Part shown: positions 17,867 through 27,150 of the stretch, in pieces
How the letters are laid out: each line of letters starts with the position of its first letter
How positions within the stretch are numbered: the first letter of the stretch is position 1
Origin: Microbacterium hydrocarbonoxydans
GTDB lineage: Bacteria > Actinomycetota > Actinomycetes > Actinomycetales > Microbacteriaceae
Direction: 5' to 3'
Assembly: GCF_011752045.1 (NCBI RefSeq)
Contig: NZ_JAAKXW010000001.1
Span: 1-64,000, forward strand
DNA: 64,000 bases
Notes under the pieces: model-generated
Told to the model about the DNA's origin: nothing
Seen by the model: the letters and a program-made list of their open reading frames with translations, nothing else
The model's database searches: none
Translations under genes and position numbers: made by a program

Positions 17867-18999
17867 CCGATACGACCAGTGCGCCCACCGGGCGGACGGC
17901 CGCTGCCGTCGCCGCGCGGGTATCCGGCACCGTCCGCATCGTCGGCGCCGGCCTGCTCGGCGCGAGCGTCGGGCACGCACTCCGGGCCAAGGGCGTCGAC
18001 GTCGTGCTCACAGACGCGTCACCCGCACAGCTGCGCCTGGCCGTCGACTACGGTGCGGGCCGGGTCGAGGCCGCGGACGACCGTCCCTCGCTGATCGTCG
18101 TCGCGGTGCCGCCGGACGTCACCGCGGACGTCATCCAGGCCGAGCTGGAGCGCTACCCCGACGCGGTGGTCACCGATGTCGCCAGCGTCAAGCTCGAGCC
18201 GTTCCGGACTCTGAAGGACCGCGGCGTCGACCTCACCCGCTACATCGGCTCGCACCCGCTCGCCGGCCGTGAACGCGGGGGAGCGATCTCCGCCCGCGCC
18301 GACCTCTTCATCGGGCGCCCGTGGGTCGTCTGCCGAGACGAGGAGACCAGGGCCGCCGACCTCGCCCTCGTTGAGGGGCTCGCGCTGGACGTCGGCGCGA
18401 TGCCCCTGGAGATGACCCCGGAGGAGCACGACCGCTCGGTCGCCCTCACCTCGCACGTCCCCCAGGTGGTGGCGAGCCTGCTCGCCGGCCGTCTCGCCGA
18501 GGCCGAGGAGGGCGCGCTGCGCCTCGCCGGCCAGGGCGTTCGCGACACGACGCGCATCGCGGCATCCGCCCCCGAGCTGTGGGTGCAGATCCTCGGCGCC
18601 AACGCGACTCCGGTCGTCGAGATCCTCGACGCGCTGGCCGCCGACCTCCGTGAGGTCTCCGACGCCCTGCGCGCGCCGGAGGCGCCCGGTGCCCGGCGCA
18701 TCGTCGCGGAGAGCATCCGCCACGGAAATGAGGGCGTCGAGCGCCTGCCGGGCAAGCACGGGCAGAACCGGCGCTTCGAGACGCTGGTCGTCATGGTCGA
18801 CGACACCGCCGGCCAGCTCGGCCGCCTGTTCGGCGAACTGGGCGAGCTCGGCGTCAACGTCGAGGACCTCCGCCTCGAGCACTCGCCGGGTGCGCAGTTC
18901 GGCCTCGCCGAGATCAGCGTCGACCCGGCCGCGCTGCACGGGGCGATCACCGGACTCACCGAACGCGGATGGCGGATTGCAGGGAACACCAATGACTGA
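17863..18999 (+). CDS. tyrA: prephenate dehydrogenase with C-terminal ACT-like domain
   Basis: 378-aa NAD(P)-dependent enzyme of tyrosine biosynthesis. Rossmann motif [13 protein letters not shown] is near residue 27. [13 protein letters not shown] and the catalytic-region [13 protein letters not shown] are typical of TyrA. Residues ~295-378 ([20 protein letters not shown]) look like an ACT regulatory domain, which would allow feedback control by tyrosine. The gene is inserted between the pseudouridine synthase and cmk, where M. tuberculosis has none. Overlaps on both sides (GTGA at the start, 8 bp with cmk at the end) place it in the same operon. Confidence 0.93.
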   Translation: MTDTTSAPTGRTAAAVAARVSGTVRIVGAGLLGASVGHALRAKGVDVVLTDASPAQLRLAVDYGAGRVEAADDRPSLIVVAVPPDVTADVIQAELERYPDAVVTDVASVKLEPFRTLKDRGVDLTRYIGSHPLAGRERGGAISARADLFIGRPWVVCRDEETRAADLALVEGLALDVGAMPLEMTPEEHDRSVALTSHVPQVVASLLAGRLAEAEEGALRLAGQGVRDTTRIAASAPELWVQILGANATPVVEILDALAADLREVSDALRAPEAPGARRIVAESIRHGNEGVERLPGKHGQNRRFETLVVMVDDTAGQLGRLFGELGELGVNVEDLRLEHSPGAQFGLAEISVDPAALHGAITGLTERGWRIAGNTND

Positions 19000-19675
19000 G
19001 GCCACGAAGTTCATCGCGATCGACGGACCGGCCGGCTCCGGCAAGTCCAGCGTCTCCAAGGCGGTGGCGAGGCGGCTCGGCTTCGGGTATCTCGACACCG
19101 GCTCCGCGTACCGGGCGCTCGCCTGGCACGTTCTCGACCGCGGCGCGGACACTGCGGATGCCAGCGCCGTGCTGGCCGCGGCATCCGACTTCCCCGTGCG
19201 CCTCGGGCTCGACCCCGACGACCGAGCCGTGCGCGTCGGCGACGTCGAAGTCACCGAGGCGATCCGCGAGCCCCGGGTCTCCGGAGCGGTCAGTGGCGTC
19301 GCGCGCGTCCCCGAAGTGCGCGCGCAGGTCAACGAGCTGTTCCGCACGCTCGTGGCGGAGGCGCCGTACCCGGCTGTCGTCGTCGAGGGCCGCGACATCA
19401 CCACGGTCGTGGCGCCCGACGCGCCCGTCCGCATCCTGCTGACGGCCGCGCCCGAGGTGCGCGCCGCACGCCGCGCCGGCGAGCTCGCCGGCGAGAACGC
19501 CGAGGCGGTCGCGGCCGCGCTGCACAAGCGCGACGCCTCCGACAGCGCCGTCGTCGACTTCCTCAACGCCGCAGAAGGCGTCGAGGTCGTCGATTCGACG
19601 GAACTCGATTTCCCCCAGACCATCGATGCCGTGCTCACGGTGATCGAACGACTCCGAGGAGCACACAGTGGCTGA
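18992..19675 (+). CDS. cmk: cytidylate kinase
   Basis: 227-aa (d)CMP kinase. The P-loop [14 protein letters not shown] is at ~residue 9, [16 protein letters not shown] is the nucleotide-binding segment, and [16 protein letters not shown] is the conserved GRDI motif. It starts 8 bp before the tyrA stop and ends inside the der start. The order cmk-der is conserved widely in bacteria (Rv1712-1713). Confidence 0.96.
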   Translation: MTEATKFIAIDGPAGSGKSSVSKAVARRLGFGYLDTGSAYRALAWHVLDRGADTADASAVLAAASDFPVRLGLDPDDRAVRVGDVEVTEAIREPRVSGAVSGVARVPEVRAQVNELFRTLVAEAPYPAVVVEGRDITTVVAPDAPVRILLTAAPEVRAARRAGELAGENAEAVAAALHKRDASDSAVVDFLNAAEGVEVVDSTELDFPQTIDAVLTVIERLRGAHSG

Positions 19676-21188
19676 CGACGACTACGAAGGCGGCCCAGAC
19701 CACCTCGCAGAGAAGATGGACGCGCTCGACGAGCAACTCGCAGAGCAGCGCGCCGAGACCCTGCGAGCGGGCCTCGCCGACTACGAGCTGGATGACGAGG
19801 ACGCCGCGCTCCTCGCCGGTATCACGATGGGCGAGGACGGCATCCAGTTCATGCCGGCCCTGCCCGTCGTCGCCATCGTCGGACGGCCGAACGTCGGCAA
19901 GTCGGCGCTGGTGAACCGCATCCTCGGACGCCGCGAGGCCGTCGTCGAGGACACCCCCGGCGTCACCCGCGACCGCGTCACGTACAAGGCCGAGTGGGCC
20001 GACCGTCGCTTCACGCTCGTCGACACCGGCGGCTGGGAGCCCGACGCGCGCGGCATCGACCGCTCGGTCGCCGCCCAGGCCGAGGTCGCCATCGAGCTCT
20101 GCGACGTCGTGCTGTTCGTCGTCGACGCGATGGTCGGCGCGACCTCCACCGATGAGCACGTCGTGAAGCTGCTGCGCAAGAGCGGCAAGCCGGTGTTCCT
20201 CGTCGCGAACAAGATCGACGACACCCGGCAGGAGCCGGAGGCCGCGGCGCTCTGGAACCTGGGGCTCGGCGAGCCGCACCCGGTCTCCGCGATCCACGGG
20301 CGCGGCGTCGCCGACCTGCTGGACGCCGTGATGAAGAAGCTCCCCGAGATCTCGGCGGTGGCGAAGCAGGAGATCGGCGGTCCCCGCCGCGTCGCCATCC
20401 TCGGGCGCCCGAACGTCGGCAAGTCCTCGCTGCTGAACAAGGCCGCGGGTGAGGAGCGGGTCGTCGTGAACGACCTCGCCGGCACCACTCGCGACCCCGT
20501 CGATGAGATCGTCGAGCTCGGCGGCAAGATGTGGCGCTTCGTCGACACCGCCGGCATCCGCCGCCGCGTGCACATGGCGCAGGGCGCGGACTTCTACGCC
20601 TCGCTGCGCACCTCGGCCGCGCTGGAGAAGGCGGAGGTCGCCGTCGTCGTGCTCGACGTCTCCGAGTCGATCAGCGAGCAGGACGTGCGCATCATCGATC
20701 TCGTGCTCGAATCCGGACGCGCGCTGGTGCTCGCCTTCAACAAGTGGGACCGCCTGAACGACGACGACCTGGAGAACCAGGATCGCCGCCGCTACCTCGA
20801 GCGCGAGATCGAGCAGGACCTCGCGCACGTCGCCTGGGCTCCGCGCGTGAACATCTCCGCGAAGACGGGCCGTCACCTCGACAAGCTCGTGCCCGCGCTG
20901 GAGACCGCCCTGGAGAACTGGGACCGGCGCATCCCGACCGGCAAGTTCAACGCCTTCCTCGCCGAGCTCGTCGCGGAGCACCCGCACCCGCTGCGCGGCG
21001 GCAAGCAGCCGCGCATCCTGTTCGGCACCCAGGCGTCGACGCGCCCGCCGACGTTCGTGCTGTTCACGACCGGCTTCCTCGACCCCGGCTACCGCCGGTT
21101 CATCCAGCGCCGCCTGCGCGAGCTGTACGACTTCGAGGGAACCCCGATCGTCATCAACATGCGTGTGCGGGAGAAGCGTCAGCGCTGA
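19668..21188 (+). CDS. der: ribosome biogenesis GTPase Der (EngA)
   Basis: 506-aa tandem GTPase for 50S subunit assembly. The first G domain has G1 GRPNVGKS (72-79), DTPGVTRDR and DTGGWE. The second has GRPNVGKS near ~245, DLAGTTRDP, and NKWD as G4. A KH-like C-terminal domain ends the protein ([19 protein letters not shown]). An acidic N-terminal extension of ~60 residues is typical of actinobacterial Der. The GTG start overlaps cmk by 8 bp. Last gene of the operon. Confidence 0.97.
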   Translation: MADDDYEGGPDHLAEKMDALDEQLAEQRAETLRAGLADYELDDEDAALLAGITMGEDGIQFMPALPVVAIVGRPNVGKSALVNRILGRREAVVEDTPGVTRDRVTYKAEWADRRFTLVDTGGWEPDARGIDRSVAAQAEVAIELCDVVLFVVDAMVGATSTDEHVVKLLRKSGKPVFLVANKIDDTRQEPEAAALWNLGLGEPHPVSAIHGRGVADLLDAVMKKLPEISAVAKQEIGGPRRVAILGRPNVGKSSLLNKAAGEERVVVNDLAGTTRDPVDEIVELGGKMWRFVDTAGIRRRVHMAQGADFYASLRTSAALEKAEVAVVVLDVSESISEQDVRIIDLVLESGRALVLAFNKWDRLNDDDLENQDRRRYLEREIEQDLAHVAWAPRVNISAKTGRHLDKLVPALETALENWDRRIPTGKFNAFLAELVAEHPHPLRGGKQPRILFGTQASTRPPTFVLFTTGFLDPGYRRFIQRRLRELYDFEGTPIVINMRVREKRQR

Positions 21189-21249
21189 TCGCATTCCGTC
21201 GCGTGTCGTCGTCGGTGCCGAACCCCGGATGCTGTGAAAGGCTGAAGGG

Positions 21250-22149
21250 GTGACCGTCGTACCTCCTTCCCCCGGTGAGCCGCGTCGTCCCGAGGGACCG
21301 CGGAACCCCGGCGACGCGTGGGTCGTCGCCCCGTCGGGCGAGAAGTACTGGGGGCGCTTCGGCGCCGCCGGGCTGCTCGCGTTCGACGCGGCGCGAGGCG
21401 TACTGCTGCAGCACCGGGTATCGTGGAGCCATTTCGGCGGCACCTGGGGCCTTCCCGGCGGAGCGCTGCACGAGGGCGAGAGCGCCATCGTCGGAGCCGT
21501 GCGTGAGGCGCAGGAGGAGGCGGGCGTCCCCGACGGCGCCGTCCGCTGCCGGTTCACCAGCGTGCTCGACCTCGGCATCTGGTCGTACACGACCGTCGTC
21601 GCCGATGTGGTCACCCCGTTCGAGCCGGTCATCAGCGACCCGGAGAGCGTGGCGCTGGAGTGGGTTCCCCTCGACGAGGTCGATGCGCGCCCGCTGCATC
21701 CCGGCTTCGAGGCCGCCTGGCCGATGCTGCGGGGGCTGCTGTCTGAGCGCGCGTCCGTCGTGGTGGACGCCGCGAACGTCGTCGGGTCCGTGCCGGACGG
21801 CTGGTGGAAGGACCGCGCCGGGGCGGCATCGCGTCTGCGCGACCGCCTCGACGGGCTGATCGTGCCGGCGTCGGACTTCGATCTGGGCGGGACGGCCTGG
21901 CATCCCGAGGTCGCGCTGATCGTCGAGGGACGGGCCCGCGGGATCGGTTCCGTGCCCGGGGACGTGGTGATCGTGAGTGCCGAGGCGTCGGGCGACGATG
22001 CGCTCGTCGCCGAGGTGGAGCGCCGGGTCGCCGCGGGTGAGATCGTCGTCGCGGTGACGAGCGACAGGGAGCTTCAGCAGCGGGTGGTTCGGGCCGGGGG
22101 AGCGGTGCGATCGGCGGGATGGCTGCGGGAGCTCCTGGAAGACGGCTGA
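21250..22149 (+). CDS. NUDIX hydrolase fused to a NYN/PIN-like nuclease domain
   Basis: 299-aa two-domain protein. Residues ~35-165 form a NUDIX domain with the box GALHEGESAIVGAVREAQEEAG, complete in its REX2EE core. Residues ~175-299 look like a NYN/YacP-type nuclease fold: VVVDAANVVG, then SGDDALVAEVE and VTSDRELQQRV. This puts acidic residues where PIN/NYN nucleases bind metal. The NUDIX half probably cleaves a nucleoside-diphosphate derivative; the second half suggests RNA. The gene follows der after 61 bp and ends at a hairpin shared with the convergent transporter gene. GTG start; no strong promoter seen. Confidence 0.82.
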   Translation: MTVVPPSPGEPRRPEGPRNPGDAWVVAPSGEKYWGRFGAAGLLAFDAARGVLLQHRVSWSHFGGTWGLPGGALHEGESAIVGAVREAQEEAGVPDGAVRCRFTSVLDLGIWSYTTVVADVVTPFEPVISDPESVALEWVPLDEVDARPLHPGFEAAWPMLRGLLSERASVVVDAANVVGSVPDGWWKDRAGAASRLRDRLDGLIVPASDFDLGGTAWHPEVALIVEGRARGIGSVPGDVVIVSAEASGDDALVAEVERRVAAGEIVVAVTSDRELQQRVVRAGGAVRSAGWLRELLEDG

Positions 22150-22165
22150 CTGGCGGCACGCAGCG

Positions 22166-22208
22166 CGGATGCCGTCGGGCGGAGCGCACCCCTGCCCGAC
22201 GGCATCCG
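22166..22208. terminator. bidirectional hairpin terminator
   Basis: 15-bp perfect inverted repeat (22166-22180 with 22194-22208) with a 13-nt loop, placed between the convergent NUDIX-NYN and transporter genes. No U-tract follows on either strand, a common form in high-GC Actinobacteria. Its arms contain the over-used heptamer GGATGCC/GGCATCC. Confidence 0.7.
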
Positions 22209-22211
22209 TTC

Positions 22212-23585
22212 TCAGACCGTGGGAACCGGCCGGGTGCCGACGTCGATCTGGTCGTCGACCAGGTCCGTCCGCGTCGTCTCCGCGCTCAGCAGCAGTCCGA
22301 CCAGTGAGAGCGCGCCGACGAAGATGAGGAAGAATGCCGGCGAGCTGGGGTTGCCGGTCTGCTGGATGAGCCAGGTGCCGATCAGCGGGGCGACGCCGCC
22401 GAACAGGAGCGCGCCGACGTTGAATGGCACTGCGAATCCGAGGTAGCGCGAGCGGGTGCCGAACATCTCGGTGAAGTACGACGGGAACACCGCGTCGTTC
22501 ATGGCGAAGAAGACGAGTGAGACGATGAGGACCGAGGTCGCGAGGAAGATCCCGCCGACTGAGAACAGCGACATGATCGGGTACGAGAGCACGATGAAGG
22601 CGATGCTCGAGATGACGAGCGTGCGCTTGCGGCCGATCCGATCGGAGAACTGCGCCGCCAGCGGGATCAGGGCGAGGTAGACGACAAGGGCGATCGTCAC
22701 GACCAGTGTGGAGTCCGCCTCGCTCATGCCGGCCTCCTCGATGAGGAATGTCGGGATGTAGCTGAGCAGCAGGTAGTAGGCGCCGGCGTTGAGTGACATC
22801 ACGAGGAGCACCTTGAGCATCGACGGGATGCTGCGTGCGATCTCGCCCCAGCGCTCAGCACGGCTGCGATCGCGGTGCGTGCCGGCCGCCAGGCGGCGCT
22901 GCTCCTCCTCGAGCTCCTGCACACGGCGGAACTGCGGGGTGTCCTCCAGCCGGGTGCGCAGCCACAGTCCGAGGATTCCCAGCGGGCCGGCGACGAAGAA
23001 CGGGATGCGCCAGCCCCATTCCTGCATGAACTCGGGAGACATCGTCGCGTAGAACACCGTGGCCATCAGGGACGCGAGCAGGAAGCCTGCGGCGGCCGCC
23101 ATCGGCACGACGCTCGTGAGCAGCCCGCGGCGGCGCGCCGGGGCGTACTCCGCGATGAACGTCCCTGCGCCCGCGTACTCGCCGGAGGCCGAGAAGCTCT
23201 GCGTCATGCGGAGGAGAAGGAGCAGGAGCGGGGCCGCAGCGCCGATGACCGCGTACCCCGGAAGGAATCCGATGAGGAAGGTCGCGCCCGACATGATGAG
23301 GATCGTGCTGGCGAGGATCGTCTTCCGACCGACGCGATCGCCGAGGCTGCCCCAGACGATGGCTCCGATCGGTCGTACGAGGAACGAGAGCGCGAAGACG
23401 GCGAACGTGCTCAGGAGTGCGACGGTGCGATCTTCAGAGGGGAAGAAGACGACGGCGATCGTGGTGGCGAGATAGCTGTAGCTCGCGTAGTCGAAGTACT
23501 CGAGCAGCGTGCCCAGTCCGCTGGCGACGAGGACGCGGCGGAGGACGGTGCGGTCCTCTGCGGTGGTGGACGGTGGGGGAGTCAT
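22212..23585 (-). CDS. MFS transporter, metabolite:H+ symporter (MHS) family
   Basis: 457-aa, 12-helix permease. The N-terminal region GLGTLLEYFDYASYSY, RPIGAIVWGSLGDRVGRK in loop 2-3 and QSFSASGEYAG identify the MHS group, whose members take up proline/betaine, shikimate, alpha-ketoglutarate or similar organic acids. The ATG at 23585 is chosen because a GAGGAG site lies 7 nt upstream and the N-terminus matches the family; a longer frame to 23645 has none. The PucR-type regulator gene lies upstream in the same direction. The substrate is unknown. Confidence 0.88.
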   Translation of the reverse strand: MTPPPSTTAEDRTVLRRVLVASGLGTLLEYFDYASYSYLATTIAVVFFPSEDRTVALLSTFAVFALSFLVRPIGAIVWGSLGDRVGRKTILASTILIMSGATFLIGFLPGYAVIGAAAPLLLLLLRMTQSFSASGEYAGAGTFIAEYAPARRRGLLTSVVPMAAAAGFLLASLMATVFYATMSPEFMQEWGWRIPFFVAGPLGILGLWLRTRLEDTPQFRRVQELEEEQRRLAAGTHRDRSRAERWGEIARSIPSMLKVLLVMSLNAGAYYLLLSYIPTFLIEEAGMSEADSTLVVTIALVVYLALIPLAAQFSDRIGRKRTLVISSIAFIVLSYPIMSLFSVGGIFLATSVLIVSLVFFAMNDAVFPSYFTEMFGTRSRYLGFAVPFNVGALLFGGVAPLIGTWLIQQTGNPSSPAFFLIFVGALSLVGLLLSAETTRTDLVDDQIDVGTRPVPTV

Positions 23586-23710
23586 GTGATGCTCCTCGGC
23601 GAGAATCAGTTCGGGTAGGGCGTTCGGGTGAACGCTGAAGCACATGCTGTCAGCGGCGACGACGTACGGGTATGGCCGTCAAGGCGAATCTCCCGTCTGC
23701 ATCCTGTACG

Positions 23711-24856
23711 TCAGGGCGAAGCTGTGGCGACGGGTTCGAAGCCCCGTGCCTTCAACGCGAGCCAGAGCTCGGTCTGCGTGTCGATGCTGTCGAGATCATG
23801 GCCGGTGAGCTGGGCGATGCGCTGGATCCGATTGCGGATCGTGTGGCGGTGAACCTGCATGCGGTCGGCCGTCGCCTCGATCGAGCGCCGCTCGAGAAAC
23901 CACAGATGCAGCGTCTCCAGCAGCGCGTCACCACCCTTGGTGCGCTCGATGGGGCCGAGAGCGGCGGCGGCGAAGGCCTCGAGGTATTCGGGGGAGGCGA
24001 TCTGCAGGAGGAGATCATGGGCCGCGCCGTCGCGGTACTCCATCGGCGTCCCGAGACGGCGGCTCGTGTCGAGGGCCAGGCGGGCCTGACGGATGCTGCG
24101 AGCGGCGTGCTGCGGAGCCATCGCGGTGCCCATTCCGATCGGCACGTGGAGACCGTAATCCGCGAGCGTCGCCAGGGGATCGCCCGCGACGAGGCACTCC
24201 ACGATCCGGCCGCGGTGACGCACGAACGCGGTGGAGAACATCGCGGCCAGGTCGTCGATGAGCACCTCGGCATGCGTCTCGTCGCGCGCTTCCACCACGA
24301 GCCCGCGCAGAGTGCGCTCCGGCGCTCCCGCGGCCCGCAGCAGCGCTGTGGCATCGGCATCGTCGTCGAGTTCGAGAAGGCGGGTGAACTGCTGATCGCG
24401 GTGGCGCCGCGCAGGCTCATCCATGAGCCAATGGCGTTCGTACTCCAGGGCCAGCAGGGCGCGCAGAGCGGGAGCGGCCAGGTCGGCGACCGGCTCGCCG
24501 GTGATGCGGCGGGCGAGGAACCCGCGCACCGTGGCGTTCCCCGCGAAAGGCGTGAGGAGGATCGCTTGCGGTTCGCCTTCGATGTCGATCGCGAGCGACT
24601 CGCCCAGCTTCGGCGGGTGGGTCCCCAGAGCGGACTTCGCCACGTCGAGATCGGGATCGGTGAATCCGTCGCTCCGGCCGAGCGGTGTGCCGAGGCGATC
24701 GAAGACCGCCACGCCCTCCCCGGTGTGCTGGTGCCAGCCGCGGAGGAGCCGGTCGACCCCCTTGCCTCGCGCGAGGATCGCCGTGAGCTCCATCTGCAGC
24801 GTGAGGGCGCGTTCCGGCGCTGACGGGGCGGGGGCCGGCGACTTCAGCGTGGGCAT
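23711..24856 (-). CDS. PucR/CdaR-type transcriptional regulator
   Basis: 381-aa regulator. The C-terminal 60 residues hold the PucR-type helix-turn-helix (LLETLHLWFLERRSIEATADRMQVHRH, then RNRIQRI). A GGDEF-like middle region and an N-terminal sensor-like part precede it. The family controls purine, amino-acid or sugar-acid catabolism. The start at 24856 has an AGGAG site; an upstream in-frame ATG at 24877 also exists. A reverse-strand TACAAT (-10) lies at 24907-24912. Neighbours are the MHS transporter downstream and divergent ppnP, both plausible targets. Confidence 0.85.
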   Translation of the reverse strand: MPTLKSPAPAPSAPERALTLQMELTAILARGKGVDRLLRGWHQHTGEGVAVFDRLGTPLGRSDGFTDPDLDVAKSALGTHPPKLGESLAIDIEGEPQAILLTPFAGNATVRGFLARRITGEPVADLAAPALRALLALEYERHWLMDEPARRHRDQQFTRLLELDDDADATALLRAAGAPERTLRGLVVEARDETHAEVLIDDLAAMFSTAFVRHRGRIVECLVAGDPLATLADYGLHVPIGMGTAMAPQHAARSIRQARLALDTSRRLGTPMEYRDGAAHDLLLQIASPEYLEAFAAAALGPIERTKGGDALLETLHLWFLERRSIEATADRMQVHRHTIRNRIQRIAQLTGHDLDSIDTQTELWLALKARGFEPVATASP

Positions 24857-24906
24857 GGCTCTCCTGGATCTGTGCATCGACGTGGGGGCGGTATCGGGTG
24901 GCACTG

Positions 24907-24912
24907 ATTGTA
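24907..24912 (-). promoter_or_regulatory. -10 element for the PucR-type regulator gene
   Basis: TACAAT on the minus strand, about 50 nt before the regulator start, in the 143-bp divergent region shared with ppnP. On the plus strand TTGACT (24947-24952) is a possible -35 for ppnP, but its -10 is weak. Confidence 0.5.
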
Positions 24913-24999
24913 CGCGGCGGCGATTGTCGGGGCCGTCGTCTTCTTCTTGACTGAGGCGGACGCGATCCGCGTCGACATCGGACACAAAGGAGACGAGCC

Positions 25000-25311
25000 A
25001 TGATCGGCCAGAACGAGTACTACGACGGTCAGGTGCGCAGCCTCGAGTTCCAGAACGAGCAGGGGAACTTCACCGTCGGGGTCATGGAGCCCGGCGAGTG
25101 GACGTTCGAGGCGCCGGTGACGGAGTGGATGCTCCTGGTCCGCGGCTCGTGGGACGTGCAGCAGCCGGCGGGCCAGGGTGAGTGGAAGACCTATCGGGAG
25201 GGCGAGCAGTTCGAGGTGCCCGGCGGCACCGACTTCACCGTGCGCATGACCGATACCGTGGCCTACCTGTGCCCGTACACCGGTGAGTTCCTCGGCTGGA
25301 AGGGCGAGTAG
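25000..25311 (+). CDS. ppnP: pyrimidine/purine nucleoside phosphorylase PpnP
   Basis: 103-aa single-domain cupin of the DUF1255/YaiE family. The start NEYYDGQVRSLEF, the middle VGVMEPGEWTFEAP and the end DTVAYLCPYTGEFLG closely follow E. coli PpnP, which phosphorolyses many nucleosides to base plus ribose 1-phosphate. An AAAGGAGACG site precedes the ATG. It is divergent from the PucR-type regulator, so control by that protein is plausible. It converges on the S4 gene with a 6-bp gap. Confidence 0.92.
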   Translation: MIGQNEYYDGQVRSLEFQNEQGNFTVGVMEPGEWTFEAPVTEWMLLVRGSWDVQQPAGQGEWKTYREGEQFEVPGGTDFTVRMTDTVAYLCPYTGEFLGWKGE

Positions 25312-25317
25312 GAGGGG

Positions 25318-25683
25318 TCAACCCTCATCCCGGCCGCGGAGCCGGTCGATCTCGCGGCGCTCGCGCTTCGTAGGTCTGCCGGCGCCGCGGTCGCGTACTC
25401 CGAGCATCGCCTGCGGCTCGCGCGCTGGCGTGCGGTCTTCGTAGGCGAGGGCGGCGAGCGGTGCACCGACGCGCTTGACGAGGATCTGCCGGACGATGAG
25501 GATGCGGTCGAAGCCGGCGATCCGGATCCGCAGCTCATCGCCGATCTTGACGGCCTGCGCGGCCTTGGCCTTGTCGCCGTTCACCCGCACATGCCCCGCG
25601 CGGCATGCGGTGGTCGCGGCTGAGCGCGTCTTGTAGACGCGGATCGCCCACAGCCAGCTGTCGACACGGGCGGACTCGCTCAT
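25318..25683 (-). CDS. S4-domain RNA-binding protein, Hsp15-like
   Basis: 121-aa protein with an S4 domain (residues ~5-55: RVDSWLWAIRVYKTRSAATTA, VRVNGDKAKAAQAVKIGD) and a basic tail rich in Arg (TKRERREIDRLRGRD). This is the layout of Hsp15/HslR, which binds free 50S subunits carrying nascent chains and helps rescue stalled ribosomes. The upstream gene on the same strand is 18 bp away, so the two probably form an operon. Confidence 0.85.
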   Translation of the reverse strand: MSESARVDSWLWAIRVYKTRSAATTACRAGHVRVNGDKAKAAQAVKIGDELRIRIAGFDRILIVRQILVKRVGAPLAALAYEDRTPAREPQAMLGVRDRGAGRPTKRERREIDRLRGRDEG

Positions 25684-25701
25684 CGGGGTGTTCGGTGCCT
25701 C

Positions 25702-26157
25702 TCAGGATTCGACGGCGACGTTCGTGATCGTCCCGTCGGCGCCGAAGTGGACCGCAGGCCAGTAGCCCTCGGGGAAGTGCTCCCCGCAGCCGTCGATGAA
25801 ATGCAGGACGACGGTGCCGTCGGCAGAGGCCTCCAGCGTCTCGAGAGTGAGGTCGGATGCCGCCTCCTCGAGCTCGTGCGGCTCGGGCTCGCCCGTGCTG
25901 AACGTCGTCACCACGGCATCCGTCGCCGTGCGGCGCAGCGTGACGAGAGCGGAGACGACCTCGCGGAGCCGGGGGAGCAGGGCGCGCGCCTCGTCGACGG
26001 TCGTGCCCTCGACCATGAGCTCGAGCTCGGAGTCGCCGACGGCCACGGTGCCGGCGAACCACTCGTGCGTGAGGACGGAGCCGTCGGCCAGCTCGGTCGT
26101 CGCGCGGGTGAGGGTGCCGAGAACAGGGTCGTCGATGATCGGATGCTCGTCGCTCAT
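25702..26157 (-). CDS. hypothetical protein, DUF2262-like
   Basis: 151-aa acidic, soluble protein with no catalytic motif I recognise. The end HFIDGCGEHFPEGYWPAVHFGADGT has the W-P-x-V-x-F plus G-x-I pattern seen in DUF2262 proteins, but this assignment is tentative. The start is supported by a leaderless signal: TAGCGT (minus strand, 26164-26169) 6 nt before the ATG and no ribosome site. Probably co-transcribed with the S4 gene. Confidence 0.7.
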   Translation of the reverse strand: MSDEHPIIDDPVLGTLTRATTELADGSVLTHEWFAGTVAVGDSELELMVEGTTVDEARALLPRLREVVSALVTLRRTATDAVVTTFSTGEPEPHELEEAASDLTLETLEASADGTVVLHFIDGCGEHFPEGYWPAVHFGADGTITNVAVES

Positions 26158-26196
26158 GGCTCCACGCTAGCTTGTGCCCGGCTTCGCGCGTCGGCC

Positions 26197-26781
26197 TCAG
26201 CCCGCAAGGTCGAGCGTCACCAGTGCGCGGCCGGGTTTCATCTCGGTCTTCTCCTCGAAGCCGGCGGCGAGGAACGTGCTGAGGGTGCCGTGGAAGAGGT
26301 CGTTGCTGCGCTTCTGCTGCCCGCGGGTGTCGACGGGGTACCCCTCGATCAGGCGGGCGCCGGATTCCCTCGCGTACTCGACGGCGGCGCGGAGCAGTTC
26401 GGTGTTGAGCCCGGTGCCGCGGTGCTCTCTCCGCACGACGAAGCACGTCACCGCCCAGACCGAGTCGTCATCGAACGGCTCCGTGCTGGACGCGGCGATG
26501 ATGCGCGTGCGCGGCACCCGGGCCTGCCGGGTGCGCGGTCCGATGCGGATCCAGCCGGCGGCCTCGCCGTCGACGTAGGCGATGATCCCCGGTGGCGGAC
26601 CCGTTTGGATCTCCTCGCGGAGCATCTCCTTGCGCTGCGGCGTCGTCGTCGCGTTCCAGTCCTTGTTGCTCAGCACCGGCCAGATGCACTGGCAGCTGGC
26701 GCCGTCGCCGCCGCCCGTCAGAGCGTGCTGCACGTCGTCCCAACGGGCGATGGTCGCCACCTCGGTCGTGATCGTCACCAT
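26197..26781 (-). CDS. GNAT family N-acetyltransferase
   Basis: 194-aa acetyltransferase. The N-terminal CQCIWP motif is typical of a GNAT subgroup in Actinobacteria. FVVRREHRGTGLNTELLRAAVEYARESG holds the acetyl-CoA pyrophosphate loop (R-x2-G-x-G/L). The C-terminus FLAAGFEEKTEMKPGRALVTLDL is also typical. An ATG at 26781 is preferred because TAGCGT lies 7 nt upstream on the minus strand (26789-26794), the leaderless arrangement. The substrate is unknown. The tRNA-Pro promoter lies in the divergent gap. Confidence 0.85.
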   Translation of the reverse strand: MVTITTEVATIARWDDVQHALTGGGDGASCQCIWPVLSNKDWNATTTPQRKEMLREEIQTGPPPGIIAYVDGEAAGWIRIGPRTRQARVPRTRIIAASSTEPFDDDSVWAVTCFVVRREHRGTGLNTELLRAAVEYARESGARLIEGYPVDTRGQQKRSNDLFHGTLSTFLAAGFEEKTEMKPGRALVTLDLAG

Positions 26782-26850
26782 GCACGCGACGCTACGCGGG
26801 GCATCCGACACACGCAACGCCGCCGGTTCGCGGACGGCCGCCAGGTCAGG

Positions 26851-26856
26851 CTAAGA
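26851..26856 (+). promoter_or_regulatory. -10 element for tRNA-Pro
   Basis: TAAGAT lies 33 bp before the mature tRNA 5' end. TTCGCG at 26826-26831 is a weak -35 candidate at 19-bp spacing. Confidence 0.5.
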
Positions 26857-26889
26857 TAGGGGAGTTGCCTGCGCGAGAGCGAAGGACAA

Positions 26890-26963
<74 letters not shown>

Positions 26964-26964
26964 C

Positions 26965-27012
26965 GTAACGAGGAGAGGCTCGGTCCGCGAGGACCGAGCC
27001 TCTCCTCGTTAC
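26965..27012. terminator. tRNA-Pro terminator, 22-bp perfect stem
   Basis: Starting two bases after the tRNA, a perfect 22-bp inverted repeat (26965-26986 with 26991-27012) encloses the tetraloop GCGA. No U-tract follows. The stem is unusually long for a tRNA terminator. The next 138 bp up to 27150 hold no gene or motif that I can recognise. Confidence 0.85.
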
Positions 27013-27150
27013 TCGTACCTGTAAAGAGGGGCCCCGCAGCGCAGGAGGCTCCGCGCGCCGCCGTCCTGCGTGCCATCCCTTGCCTCTGCAACTCGCGGCG
27101 CGTGGAGGGCGCTGTGGGGACGCAGCCAGACCGATTCAGTCCCGGAACCC

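Noticed and set aside
27013..27150. Possible small RNA or gene after the tRNA terminator
   Set aside because: No promoter, conserved fold or coding frame could be supported.
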